Assembly (NCBI RefSeq): GCF_007846085.1 | Contig: NZ_VOEJ01000006.1 | Span: forward strand, 186,001 to 250,000 | Origin: Mucilaginibacter pallidiroseus | GTDB taxonomy: Bacteria; Bacteroidota; Bacteroidia; Sphingobacteriales; Sphingobacteriaceae | Reading direction: 5' to 3' | DNA length: 64,000 bases | Shown: positions 9,714 to 19,143 of the stretch, one piece after another | How positions within the stretch are numbered: the stretch's first letter is position 1 | How the letters are laid out: every line of letters begins with the position of its first letter | Translations under genes and position numbers: made by a program | The notes under the pieces: generated by a model | The model's database searches: none | Seen by the model: the letters and a program-made list of their open reading frames with translations, nothing else | Told to the model about the DNA's origin: nothing

Positions 9714-11132
9714 ATGCAAAATAAAAAGCGAGTGCTGTTTTACCTGGTAGACGGTGCCCATAGCGAAGTACTTCCCGAATTGATTGAACAGGGAATACTA
9801 CCAAATATAAAGCGTATTGTTGACGAGGGTACTTACCGTAAAGCAACAACTTGTTTCCCTTCAACTACGGGGCCTGCTTACCTGCCCTTCCTTACCGGCC
9901 ATTTTCCGGGCACTATGGATATTACCGGCATCCGTTGGTTTGATAAAAAAGAATTTAAGCGCACCCGCTTTAATAAAAATGCCATGCGCAGTTATTGCGG
10001 GCCGGAAGCTGCGTGGTTCAATACCGATATGCCTGCCGACAAGCCCACGCTGTTTGAGCTGATGGGCGAATCATACAACCTGTACAATATGATTACCCGC
10101 AACGTGCCTGATGAATACGATCTGGGCAAAAAGGGAAAGGGCTGGTTATACACCAAAGCACATTTTAAACAAATACACCACCCGGTTGATGAGCAGGGGC
10201 ATGCCCGTATGATGGAAATGCTGAACTCGGGCAAGGACTTTGATTTCCTGTTTGCTGTTTTTCCGAGCGTAGATTGGGATTCGCACTATCACCACATCCG
10301 CGATGAGCGCACCATAGAGGCTTATTGTATTGTTGACCGCAGCCTGGGCGAAGTGCGCGCCAAGCTCGAGGAAAAAGGATGGTGGGATGATACCCTGTTT
10401 GTAATGACATCTGATCATGGCCTTACACCTACAACCAAACATCTTGACCTGGGCGACTGGATGACCACCAACGGGCTAAAATCTGTTTATTATCCTGTTA
10501 TCTGGAAAAGTAATCCAAAATCGGCGGTCATGATCTCGGGCAATTCGTTTGGAAGTATCCATTTGCTTAACCACGCCGGCGACCATGTACTGCGCGAACA
10601 AGGTATTATTGAGGCTATGGGGGCAGATAGATTGCAGAAGCTGGTTAAAGAAGACGCCGTTGATTTTGTGATTTATCGCGGTGACGAAGATCATACTTAC
10701 ATTGTACACAACCAGGAGGGCAAAGCCAAGATTACTGTCAAGGGCGAGGTATTTGCTTATGAGCCATTAACCGCAGACGTATTGCATTATGGAGGTAAGA
10801 TAGAAGCAACCGGGCATCGCAATATTTTGGAGGCTACCTTTGATACTGACTATCCTGATGCTATTTTTCAAATTTACCAATTGTTCCGCAGCCGCAGAGC
10901 GGGGGATATTGTGGTAAGTGCCGATATAGGGTATGACTTGCGCGACTTTTGGGAATACCCCGAGCACCTTGGTTCTCATGGCTCATTGCATCGGCAGCAC
11001 ATACACGTGCCGCTTATTTACAATCAAAAAGGCTGGAACACCCGCCCGGCCCGTACAGCCGATTTGTTTGATACCATATTGAAGTGGAAAGGCATAACGC
11101 CTAAACAGTCTGAAGGCGAACCGTTATTTTAA
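9714..11132 (+). CDS. Alkaline phosphatase superfamily protein (type I phosphodiesterase/nucleotide pyrophosphatase-like)
   Basis: 472 aa from the ATG at 9714 (a TTG at 9705 is in frame but weaker). Metal-binding Asp in LVDGAHSEVL, nucleophile region TCFPSTTGPAYL (a Thr or Ser in the T-T-G segment), DWDSHYHH, and SDHGLTPTTKH are the AlkP-superfamily metal and substrate motifs. Many relatives hydrolyse phosphodiesters or phospholipids. No signal peptide is seen, so it appears cytosolic. The next gene, a flippase-like membrane protein, lies 26 bp downstream, which suggests a joint role in lipid or glycolipid metabolism (inference). Confidence 0.85.
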   Translation: MQNKKRVLFYLVDGAHSEVLPELIEQGILPNIKRIVDEGTYRKATTCFPSTTGPAYLPFLTGHFPGTMDITGIRWFDKKEFKRTRFNKNAMRSYCGPEAAWFNTDMPADKPTLFELMGESYNLYNMITRNVPDEYDLGKKGKGWLYTKAHFKQIHHPVDEQGHARMMEMLNSGKDFDFLFAVFPSVDWDSHYHHIRDERTIEAYCIVDRSLGEVRAKLEEKGWWDDTLFVMTSDHGLTPTTKHLDLGDWMTTNGLKSVYYPVIWKSNPKSAVMISGNSFGSIHLLNHAGDHVLREQGIIEAMGADRLQKLVKEDAVDFVIYRGDEDHTYIVHNQEGKAKITVKGEVFAYEPLTADVLHYGGKIEATGHRNILEATFDTDYPDAIFQIYQLFRSRRAGDIVVSADIGYDLRDFWEYPEHLGSHGSLHRQHIHVPLIYNQKGWNTRPARTADLFDTILKWKGITPKQSEGEPLF

Positions 11133-11158
11133 TTATATTTATCGTTTACAAAACCTAA

Positions 11159-12241
11159 ATGGCGGGCCAAACACAAACAGCAGCAGTGCAGCAGGAAAAA
11201 CAGGAAGCAAAAAATATATTCAACAAATCGGTTATCATTAAAGGTACGCTGTGGTTCGCGCTGATAACCGTTATTACTATTGCCGGCATCTTTTTTTATA
11301 CCAATACAGGCAAAACAGTTGAGGCGCTGCAGCATATATCTATCAAGTATATTGCTATTTGCTTTGTAATGCTTTTTGTTGATTTGATGCTTGGCAGCTG
11401 GCGTAATCATATTTATGCGCGCAAGCTTAAACCCGGCCTGTCGCATTGGGTAAGTTTTAGGGCAAACGTGGCCAACATGTTTATGGGGGCAGTTACCCCG
11501 GCACATGGCGGCGCAGGCCCGGCACAAATTTTTGTGTATACCAGTGCGGGTTTAAAATTTATAGATGCCTTTGCCATCAGCCTCATTAATATGGGTGCTA
11601 CGCTGATATTTATGCCGCTTGCCGGTTTTGTGGCCATTATGCTGATGGATACCAGTTCGGTAAGCAGTTTTGTACCAGATATGCTAAAGTTCGGGTTTAC
11701 CTTCTTCCTGCTATTTTTGGTGGCCTTTATGCTTGCTTTTTGGAAACCGTTGTGGGTAGGCACAGCCATCCGTAAAATTGCGGCAGGCCTTTCAAAGCTG
11801 ATACCCAAGCGTAAAGAAAAGTTAACTGCATGGGGCGAGAAAACATATCAAAACATCAACCATTACCAGCAAACCTGCAGTGTCATCATCAGGAAAAACC
11901 CTTATTTGTTTCCGCTAAGTTTATTAATAACCACACTGCTTTATCTGAACAAATATTGTCTGCAATGGGTAATTCTTTTAGGCCTTGGTGTGCATGCCAA
12001 TTTGGTGCAGGTTATTGCCTTCCAGGTTATTATACAGTTTGGTATTTACTTTGCACCCAGCCCCGGTGGCAGCGGCTTTGCAGAGGTGTTAATTTCAAAA
12101 TTGTTCGGTACCATAATACCCGCTACTTTGCTGCCTATATTTACTTTGCTACAGCGTTCGTTCCTGTTATTTTTCCCGGCAATGATTGGTGCGTATGTGG
12201 TAATTAATCTGCTGCGTAAGCAAACGCTTAAAAAAACATAA
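11159..12241 (+). CDS. Lysylphosphatidylglycerol synthase-type flippase domain protein (YbhN/UPF0104-like)
   Basis: 360 aa with about eight membrane segments. The GAVTPAHGGAGPAQ loop and the PSPGGSGFAE motif near residue 300 are typical of the LPG_synthase_TM family, which includes the flippase half of MprF and many stand-alone proteins. There is no C-terminal aminoacyl-transferase domain, so it is not a full MprF. Likely in an operon with the AlkP-superfamily gene 26 bp upstream. Exact cargo unknown. Confidence 0.85.
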   Translation: MAGQTQTAAVQQEKQEAKNIFNKSVIIKGTLWFALITVITIAGIFFYTNTGKTVEALQHISIKYIAICFVMLFVDLMLGSWRNHIYARKLKPGLSHWVSFRANVANMFMGAVTPAHGGAGPAQIFVYTSAGLKFIDAFAISLINMGATLIFMPLAGFVAIMLMDTSSVSSFVPDMLKFGFTFFLLFLVAFMLAFWKPLWVGTAIRKIAAGLSKLIPKRKEKLTAWGEKTYQNINHYQQTCSVIIRKNPYLFPLSLLITTLLYLNKYCLQWVILLGLGVHANLVQVIAFQVIIQFGIYFAPSPGGSGFAEVLISKLFGTIIPATLLPIFTLLQRSFLLFFPAMIGAYVVINLLRKQTLKKT

Positions 12242-12389
12242 TATATTTTGCAAATTTGTATAAAGCCCAGTTTGAGCTTTAACCTTTAATAATTGTAAGC
12301 CCCCATTTACAACAACAAAGTGTTTGCAGCCATGTAGCCGTTTAAGGTTGCGTGTGTGTAGCAAAACTTTAGCCGAATGAAATAGCTTG

Positions 12390-13085
12390 ATGAAAGTATT
12401 ACTTGTTGAAGATGAACCGGGCCTGGTATCGGTAATTGTACGTGGTTTAACAGAGGCAGGCATGGATGTAAGTGTAGCCGCCGACGGCATAACAGGCGTT
12501 GAAATGACAATAAATCACAAGTTTGATGTTATTATCCTTGATGTGATGTTGCCCGGGTTAAACGGCATACAGGTTTGTAAGGAGGTGCGCAAACATGATG
12601 ATAGCGTAGCTATACTGATGCTTACCGCGCTGGACAGTACCGAAAATATAGTAACGGGCCTCAATGCCGGGGCCGATGATTACCTGGCAAAGCCTTTTAA
12701 ATTTGCCGAGCTCGAGGCACGCATTCATACCCTGGTACGCCGCAGCCGCAGGGCCGAGGCCAATAAAAATATAGTAAGCATTGCAGGCCTGGAAGTTGAT
12801 ATTGCTTCAAAAACAGCTAAACGTAACGGGCGCAACATAGCTTTAACAGCAACAGAATACCGCCTGCTGGAATACTTTGTAAAGCACCAGAACATGATAT
12901 TATCGCGCATACAGATCCTGGAGAATGTTTGGGATATCGATTTTAATATGGGCACCAACGTGGTTGATGTGTACGTTAACTACCTGCGAAAAAAAATAGA
13001 TAGCAACGGCGAAGCCAGGCTGATACACACCGTTTTTGGTATGGGCTACATATTTAAAGACGACAGCCATGAAGCTGCAAACTAA
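12390..13085 (+). CDS. OmpR-family response regulator
   Basis: 231 aa: receiver domain (1-120; acidic E7-D8, phospho-acceptor D51, K-P-F near 100) and a C-terminal winged helix (about 130-225, with TATEYRLLEYF and VDVYVNYLRKK). It binds DNA as a phosphorylated dimer. The ATG at 12390 follows an in-frame TTG at 12387; ATG preferred. The last 17 nt overlap the histidine kinase gene, so the pair is translationally coupled. Confidence 0.95.
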   Translation: MKVLLVEDEPGLVSVIVRGLTEAGMDVSVAADGITGVEMTINHKFDVIILDVMLPGLNGIQVCKEVRKHDDSVAILMLTALDSTENIVTGLNAGADDYLAKPFKFAELEARIHTLVRRSRRAEANKNIVSIAGLEVDIASKTAKRNGRNIALTATEYRLLEYFVKHQNMILSRIQILENVWDIDFNMGTNVVDVYVNYLRKKIDSNGEARLIHTVFGMGYIFKDDSHEAAN

Positions 13086-14454
13086 AATAACCTTACTTTT
13101 TTCGGGGATATCTATCCTGGGGCTTTTACTCCTTAATGCATCGATATTCTATTTTGTATCCGAATTTAATTTTGAGGATTTTTTTAAACGGCTGGAAGCG
13201 CGGGTAAACTTGGCTGCCGAGATCAGCATCAATCCCGATAAGGAATCTACAGCATACAAAAACGTGCGGCAGCGCTACCTGGAAAAGCTGGCCAACGAAA
13301 CAGAATATATCGTGCGCCTTGATACTGTTAAAGCTGGTAATTATATACCTGTACTAAACCCACCCAAAACTTTTTATGATGATATAATTGCAGCCAGGGG
13401 GCGCAAGATACGATACACACAAAAGAACGTTTTTTACGCCGGCGGCTTGTCCAAGAGCCAGGGGCAAAAGTATATGGTTGTGGTTACCGCTACCGACCCA
13501 TATGGGTTTAAGGAACTCGAAAAACTTAAGCGAATATTGCTGGCCATCTTCCTGGTATCTATAATACTCACCTGGTTCGCCGGCAAAGTATTCTCATATT
13601 TTACGGTAAGGCCGGTACGTAACATTATAAAAAGCGTGCAAAATATATCGGCAAATAACCTGCATTTACGACTGGAGAATGCAAATGCCAAAGACGAAAT
13701 TGCCGAGCTGATAACAACTTTTAACAACATGCTTACCAGGCTGGAAACAGCCTTTGAAACGCAAAACAATTTTGTAAGCAATGCCTCGCACGAGTTGCGT
13801 ACACCGCTTACCATCATAACCGCCGAAACGGAACTATTATTGGCCCACAACCAACTGCCGCCAAGGCTGCAACCCCAGGTAGCATCCATCCTTACCGAGG
13901 CTGAAAAATTAGCCGACATTTTAGCAAGCCTTTTGGGACTGGCGCAAACAGGTTTCGACGGTAAAAAGCAGCATTGGCAAAAAATACGTGCCGACGAATT
14001 AGTTATACATGTTGCCAACTCCGCAAAGCGGATTGACCCCAAAAGCGAAATCATCATAGATTTTGATGCTTTGCCAACCACCGAATCGCAGTTATATACC
14101 GAGGGCAATGCTAATCTGCTGCAGCTAGCCATAAGTAACATTGTACTGAATGCCTGCAAGTATTCCAATAACCAACCGGTACACATTAAAATATGCGCTG
14201 CAAACGGTTATATAATTATTAAGGTGAAAGACAAGGGTATAGGCATCCCGGCAGACGATCAGCAGCATATATTCGAGCCTTTCTTTAGGGCATCTAATAC
14301 AGCACAATATACGGGGCACGGCGTAGGCCTCCCATTAACGCTTAACATCATTAGCCTGCATAAAGGCTCAATAAATATACGGTCTGAAGAAGGGGTAGGC
14401 ACCGAGATTGAAATCAGCCTGCCTGTGGTCGACGCATTAAGCGGTATTTCTTAA
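13069..14454 (+). CDS. Sensor histidine kinase
   Basis: 461 aa from the ATG at 13069. Two membrane helices (about 8-30 and 155-178) enclose a periplasmic sensor of about 120 residues; then HAMP (about 175-230), HisKA with H241-E-L-R-T-P, and HATPase (N box AISNIVLNACKYS, G1 DKGIGIP, G2 GHGVGLPL). Cognate partner of the overlapping OmpR-type regulator. The signal is unknown. Confidence 0.94.
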   Translation: MKLQTKITLLFSGISILGLLLLNASIFYFVSEFNFEDFFKRLEARVNLAAEISINPDKESTAYKNVRQRYLEKLANETEYIVRLDTVKAGNYIPVLNPPKTFYDDIIAARGRKIRYTQKNVFYAGGLSKSQGQKYMVVVTATDPYGFKELEKLKRILLAIFLVSIILTWFAGKVFSYFTVRPVRNIIKSVQNISANNLHLRLENANAKDEIAELITTFNNMLTRLETAFETQNNFVSNASHELRTPLTIITAETELLLAHNQLPPRLQPQVASILTEAEKLADILASLLGLAQTGFDGKKQHWQKIRADELVIHVANSAKRIDPKSEIIIDFDALPTTESQLYTEGNANLLQLAISNIVLNACKYSNNQPVHIKICAANGYIIIKVKDKGIGIPADDQQHIFEPFFRASNTAQYTGHGVGLPLTLNIISLHKGSINIRSEEGVGTEIEISLPVVDALSGIS

Positions 14455-14641
14455 TAGTCGCTAATAATTGGGCTTGATATTTATTTTGTTTAAACCAAAA
14501 CATAGCCGAAAAGCTTTTAAATACTACTTTTACAGGGTTACTGATAATTTAAATTCTAATGCTTTTCTTAATACTTTCTTAAAATTTTCTAACGAGTGGC
14601 AGGTATCATTGTATATCTAAGGTTTTATAAATCAGCTACTC

Positions 14642-15133
14642 ATGAAAACGATATTGATCCCAACCGACTATCAGCCCGAGGCATTTGATAGCATACCCGT
14701 GCTTATTAACCAACTACAGTTTGAGGAACTTAACCTGGTATTTCTGCACATGTTCAAACTGTCCGACTCGGCTACCGAATTGATGATGCTAAGCAGACGC
14801 AGCCGCGAGTTTGAGAAAGTTAGTGAAGGGTTTTACCGCCGGGGTAATGAGCTTAGAGAGCAATACAGTCAGGTAAACAGTATAAAAATTGAATTTTTAT
14901 ATGGCAGCACTTTAAGCATGTTCAGGAATTTTTTAGAAGAGCAGCAAATTGATATGATACTCGAGCGCGAGGCATGCTCTTTCAGCCAGATACATAAAAG
15001 CAGTATCGACCCTATGGTTTTGCTTCAGAAAAGCGGCCTGCCTGTTTTAAAATTGAATAAGAATCAAAGACGAAGTGTTAACGCGATTGCAGAAGATGAG
15101 CAGGAGCCGCATCTAAGTGAAATAGAAGGTTAG
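14642..15133 (+). CDS. Universal stress protein-like protein
   Basis: 163 aa; N-terminus MKTILIPTDYQPEAFDS is the start of the UspA fold, and the C-terminal part ends SGLPVLKLN as in the family. The ATP-binding G-2x-G-9x-G(S/T) loop is not evident, so it probably belongs to the non-nucleotide branch. No signal peptide. The C-terminal 20 residues are acidic. Single gene followed by a terminator. Moderately sure of the family, no idea of its specific role. Confidence 0.65.
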   Translation: MKTILIPTDYQPEAFDSIPVLINQLQFEELNLVFLHMFKLSDSATELMMLSRRSREFEKVSEGFYRRGNELREQYSQVNSIKIEFLYGSTLSMFRNFLEEQQIDMILEREACSFSQIHKSSIDPMVLLQKSGLPVLKLNKNQRRSVNAIAEDEQEPHLSEIEG

Positions 15134-15170
15134 TGATAGCTATACATCAATGAAAAAGTAATACAAGAAC

Positions 15171-15199
15171 AAGGCGGCCGCTTAAATAGTAGCCGCCTT
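15171..15199. terminator. Bidirectional terminator
   Basis: AAGGCGGC at 15171-15178 pairs with GCCGCCTT at 15192-15199, followed by TTTCTT. Lies between the convergent stress-protein and oxidoreductase genes. Confidence 0.75.
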
Positions 15200-15214
15200 T
15201 TCTTATATAATTGG

Positions 15215-16873
15215 CTAAACTTCAGCCAAATACTTATGTACGAAGCTGATGGCCATAGAGCCTTCGCCTACGGCAGATGCAACACGGTTCATGGCACCTG
15301 CGCGTACGTCGCCGGCGGCAAAAATACCGGGGCAGCTGGTTTCCAATAAGTAAGGGTCGCGTTTGTTTTTCCAGGTTTTTTCAAAATCCGGGCACATGTT
15401 AAGGTCGCGGCCGGTTTCAACAAAACCGCGGTCGTTCACAATAATATCGCCGCAAAGCCAATCGGTATAAGGCTTGGAACCTATAAAAATATATAATGCG
15501 TCGGCATTTACCGTGCGTACTTCTTTGGTCTGTAAGTTTTGAATGTCAAGCTCGCCAAGGCGCTCATCCCCGCGGGCTTCGGTAATTTCGCTGTACGGCA
15601 GCAGCTGGATGTTGCTTTGGCCGTTTATCTGATCAATCAGATAAGACGACATAGTAGCTGCAAGGCTTTCCTTACGGATAAGGATATATACGTTTTTGGC
15701 AAATTTTGAAAGGTACATGGCAGCCTGCCCGGCAGAGTTACCACCGCCAACAATGTAAACCTCTTTATCCTTGCATGATGCAGCCTCAGTCATGGCGGCA
15801 CCGTAGTAAATGCCTGCACCTGTAAACTTTTCAATGCCCGGTGTAGTTAGCTGCCTGTAATCAACCCCGGTGGTTATCACAACGGCCTTGGTTTTTATCT
15901 CGGTATCATCATCAAGCACCAGCATTTTGTAATTGCCCTGTGTTTTGATCTCCTTAACGCCCTGCGGTGAGATAAAATCTGTACCGAAACGGGTAGATTG
16001 GGTGATGGCACGCCTGGTAAGGTCGGCACCACTCAACCCATTGGGAAAGCCAAGATAGTTCTCAATTCTCGAACTGGTACCCGCCTGCCCGCCGGGAGCT
16101 TTACGCTCAACAAGCAAAGTTTTTAATCCTTCCGACGATCCGTAAACCGATGCCGCCAAACCGGCAGGGCCGGCACCAATTATTACTACATCATACAGTT
16201 CATTCTTAACATTAGGGTTAAGGCCAATGCGCGATGCTACTTCAATAATGGTGGGCGTGCATTGTATGGTGCCATCATCATAAATCACGGCAGGCATGCT
16301 TTTGGGTTCGATGCTGTTAAGTTTGGTTAGCTGTTTAGCTTCATCGGTATTAGCATCTATCCATTGATAGGGCACCAGGTTGCCCGACAAAAACTCTTTT
16401 ATCTCGTGCGATTTGGGTGAATATGGGTAACCAATAACTTTTATTCCTTTAAACGCCGGCCGGTAGTTACCGTTCCAATCTTCTAACAAATCGGTTAATA
16501 CCGGGTATAATTTTTCCTCGGGCGGGTCCCATGGTTTGGTTAAGTAGTAATCGAGCTTAACATCATTTATGGCGCGTATGGCCGCATCGGTATCTGCGTA
16601 GGCTGTTAGCAACACGCGTTTGGCTTCAGGGAAAAAGCTTTGCGCACGACATAAAAACTCCACGCCTTCCATTTCGGGCATCCGTTGGTCCGACAGGAAA
16701 AGGGCCACTACTTCACCTTTATTTTTCAATTCCAGCAAACTGTCCAGCGCTTCTTTGGCCGATGCTGTGCTTAAAATGCGGTAGGTTTCGCGGTAATGTG
16801 TTTTCAGGTCGCGGGTAATGGCGCGCAAAACCTGGTGGTCATCGTCAATAACAAATATGATAGGTAAATCCAT
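15215..16873 (-). CDS. Fusion: response-regulator receiver + glutaredoxin-like domain + thioredoxin-reductase-like FAD protein
   Basis: 552 aa in three parts. (1) Receiver (1-130): D10-D11-D12, phospho-acceptor D62 in SDQRMPEMEG, K-P-W. (2) Glutaredoxin-like fold (about 142-225): VIGYPYSPKSHEIKEFL aligns with the Grx active-site helix and MPAVIYDDGT with its cis-Pro strand, but no cysteine is present. (3) TrxB-like flavoprotein (about 227-550): FAD motif GAGPAGLAA, NAD(P) motif GGGNSAGQAA, C-terminal FAAGDVR. The CxxC that TrxB carries in the NADPH domain is replaced here (GIYYGAAMTEAASC). It therefore cannot do classical dithiol exchange. It is transcribed 30 bp after a cNMP-domain kinase, its likely phosphodonor. 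Confidence 0.9.
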   Translation of the reverse strand: MDLPIIFVIDDDHQVLRAITRDLKTHYRETYRILSTASAKEALDSLLELKNKGEVVALFLSDQRMPEMEGVEFLCRAQSFFPEAKRVLLTAYADTDAAIRAINDVKLDYYLTKPWDPPEEKLYPVLTDLLEDWNGNYRPAFKGIKVIGYPYSPKSHEIKEFLSGNLVPYQWIDANTDEAKQLTKLNSIEPKSMPAVIYDDGTIQCTPTIIEVASRIGLNPNVKNELYDVVIIGAGPAGLAASVYGSSEGLKTLLVERKAPGGQAGTSSRIENYLGFPNGLSGADLTRRAITQSTRFGTDFISPQGVKEIKTQGNYKMLVLDDDTEIKTKAVVITTGVDYRQLTTPGIEKFTGAGIYYGAAMTEAASCKDKEVYIVGGGNSAGQAAMYLSKFAKNVYILIRKESLAATMSSYLIDQINGQSNIQLLPYSEITEARGDERLGELDIQNLQTKEVRTVNADALYIFIGSKPYTDWLCGDIIVNDRGFVETGRDLNMCPDFEKTWKNKRDPYLLETSCPGIFAAGDVRAGAMNRVASAVGEGSMAISFVHKYLAEV

Positions 16874-16903
16874 GTTGTGTGTTGTGGGAGATTATAGGTT
16901 ATG

Positions 16904-18301
16904 TTAATCGTCGTTAATAGGGAAACAAACTTCAAATTCGGTATCGCCGGGTACTGATGTTACCTTAACCGAGCCATTGTGCTGTTTTACAATACGGTTA
17001 ACCACATCAAGCCCCAGGCCCGAGCCTTTGCCTATATCCTTGGTACTGAAGAACGGATCAAAGATCTGCGACTTGATTTCATCCGGTATGCCGGGGCCAT
17101 TATCTTTCAAAATAACCTGTACAAAGTGTTTGTCCTGCCGGGTTGAGATTTCCAGTTCGCCGCTGCCGTTTACTTCCATTGCATCAATGGCGTTGTCAAT
17201 TATATTGGTCCACACCTGGTTAAGTTCGCCGGCAAGGGCTTTAATATGAGGCAGGTTTTCATCAAAATGATGCACTACCTGGATATTGGCTTTGCGCAGC
17301 TTATAATCGAGCATAGTTAAAGTGTTGCGAATACCATCGTGCACGTTTAATAGCTGTTTGCTGCTGTCACGATCCATATGGGTAAACGTTTTTACCGATT
17401 GTACCAGTTCTGATATGCGCTGAGATGACTCGCTGATATCCTGCGCCATTTTTTCGGTAAGCAGGTAATTATTGATCCAACCCAATACCACCTGAAGTTG
17501 TGGCGAAGGTATACAGCTGTTGATGTGCTCGAGGTCGTCTATAGAGAAATCAAAGTCTACCAGGTTTTCTGCGGTGTCAACGTCTTTTGCGTTATGATCC
17601 AGCAACCAGTCGTACAGGTCATCCTCCAATTCAGACCTTTTCATCATACTCAAAACCGGGCGATCCGTCTGGCTTACGCGCTCGAGGATAAGATTATTTA
17701 TGCTGTCAATTTTATGCGGCTCGATATTAAGCGTAGCAACATCCTTAAATAACAGTGGCAGGTTTTTAATTTGCCCCCGCAGTGATGCTGCGCCACGTGT
17801 TATGGCGGCTGCAGGGTTATTCAATTCATGGGCAAGCCCGGCAGATAGTTTCCCAAGGGCAAACATCTTTTCGTTTTGTTGCTGCATGCTGGTAAAATCG
17901 CGCACGCGGCTGGTCATGGTATGTACCAACGCCTCGGTAAGCTCGTAATGTAACCGGGTGCCTTCCTTTAGATCTTCTGCCGTGCATTGGTAAAAACGCG
18001 ACAGCTGGGTACATTCGCCATAGCCAAATGCATTTGTAGCACGCGAGTAGGGGAGGAAACCTGTAATGCCATCTTTTTTGATGGTGGCTAACTCACGCAT
18101 TTTCCCATTTTGAACAGCGCACAGGCGTATAGCTCCCTCCAGGATGATGAACATTTTATTGATAGGGTCGCCTACGTTAAATATGCGCTCGCCCTCCCGC
18201 AGCTCAAATACTTCGCCTACATCAATAAGCCACTGCAGTTGCTCGTCGGGTACGGCTTGCAATGCGGGTATGGCTTTCAGTTCATCAATTGTAATGTCCA
18301 T
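16904..18301 (-). CDS. Histidine kinase with N-terminal cyclic-nucleotide-binding-like domain
   Basis: 465 aa, no membrane segment. An N-terminal CRP/cNMP-type beta barrel (about 10-120; GERIFNVGDPINKMFIILEG) is followed by HisKA with H158-E-L-N-N-P and a C-terminal HATPase domain (N box VWTNIIDNAIDAM, G1 DNGPGIP, G2 GKGSGLGLDVV). A soluble kinase sensing a small ligand or redox state in the cytosol is inferred. First gene of a two-gene unit with the receiver/flavoprotein fusion, which probably receives its phosphoryl group. Confidence 0.9.
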   Translation of the reverse strand: MDITIDELKAIPALQAVPDEQLQWLIDVGEVFELREGERIFNVGDPINKMFIILEGAIRLCAVQNGKMRELATIKKDGITGFLPYSRATNAFGYGECTQLSRFYQCTAEDLKEGTRLHYELTEALVHTMTSRVRDFTSMQQQNEKMFALGKLSAGLAHELNNPAAAITRGAASLRGQIKNLPLLFKDVATLNIEPHKIDSINNLILERVSQTDRPVLSMMKRSELEDDLYDWLLDHNAKDVDTAENLVDFDFSIDDLEHINSCIPSPQLQVVLGWINNYLLTEKMAQDISESSQRISELVQSVKTFTHMDRDSSKQLLNVHDGIRNTLTMLDYKLRKANIQVVHHFDENLPHIKALAGELNQVWTNIIDNAIDAMEVNGSGELEISTRQDKHFVQVILKDNGPGIPDEIKSQIFDPFFSTKDIGKGSGLGLDVVNRIVKQHNGSVKVTSVPGDTEFEVCFPINDD

Positions 18302-18415
18302 TTTGCAGCAGATGTTTTAAGGTAGTTTGCTGCCATAAAATTAGTACCAAAAGCGGTGTTTGCACCTTGCCATTAAATTTTTTTAAAAAGCTTTACCCTT
18401 AAGTTACCAATAGGT

Positions 18416-18423
18416 TATTTTTG
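18416..18423 (+). promoter_or_regulatory. Bacteroidota -7 box (TATTTTTG) for GDSL gene
   Basis: TATTTTTG fits TAnnTTTG, 24 nt before the ATG at 18448. No clear -33 TTG seen. Confidence 0.35.
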
Positions 18424-18447
18424 AGCCGCTACCAAAAAGCTACCCTT

Positions 18448-19143
18448 ATGAAAATTGCCCGCCTGTTACCAGCAATGCTACTCGTTACAACCTGTGCCTT
18501 CGCGCAGCAAAAAGAAGATTTTAAGGATGATTGGGCGGCCCTGTCGCACTACGAGCAGGAAAATAAAGCCCTTGGCGAGCCAAAGCCCGGCGAAAAACGT
18601 GTGGTGTTTTTAGGCAGCTCGATATTTGAGTTCTGGAAAGCCAAGGTGCCCGAGTTTTTTGCGGGCCGACCGTACATTGACAGGGGGATCTCGGGTCAGC
18701 TGTCGCCGCAGTTGCTTATCAGGTTCAGGCAGGATGTGATTGATCTTAAACCCAAATTGGTAATTATTTTGGCCGGAAGCAATGACATTGCAGGCAACAC
18801 AGGCCACGTTACCAATGAGCGTATTATGGATAACATTAAATCTATGGCCGAGCTTGCGCGCCTGCACAACATCAAAGTTATTTTGTGCGAGTACCTGCCC
18901 GTTAATGATTACCCATGGCGCAAAGGCCTTGAGCCGGCGCCAAAAATAATTGCGCTGAACAAAATGATAAAAGCGTATGCCGAGGCCAATAAATTTATTG
19001 TGCTTGATTACTTTACCCCATTGGTTGATGATAAGCTTGGCCAAAAAGCCGAACTCACTACCGATGGCGTGCACCCTAACGCAGCAGGCTATAAGATAAT
19101 GGCAACAGTAACGGAGGCGGCCATTAAAAAGGCGCTTAAATAA
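18448..19143 (+). CDS. Secreted SGNH/GDSL-type hydrolase
   Basis: 231 aa from the ATG at 18448, with a signal peptide (about 1-20, ending CAFAQ). SGNH blocks: FLGSSIFEFW (Ser in the block I GSS), GISGQ (Gly, block II), AGSNDIAG (Asn, block III) and DGVHPNAAGY (Asp and His, block V). Acts on esters of lipid or carbohydrate in the periplasm; the platelet-activating-factor acetylhydrolase-like subgroup is the best guess. Its stop abuts the convergent isomerase gene. Confidence 0.88.
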   Translation: MKIARLLPAMLLVTTCAFAQQKEDFKDDWAALSHYEQENKALGEPKPGEKRVVFLGSSIFEFWKAKVPEFFAGRPYIDRGISGQLSPQLLIRFRQDVIDLKPKLVIILAGSNDIAGNTGHVTNERIMDNIKSMAELARLHNIKVILCEYLPVNDYPWRKGLEPAPKIIALNKMIKAYAEANKFIVLDYFTPLVDDKLGQKAELTTDGVHPNAAGYKIMATVTEAAIKKALK

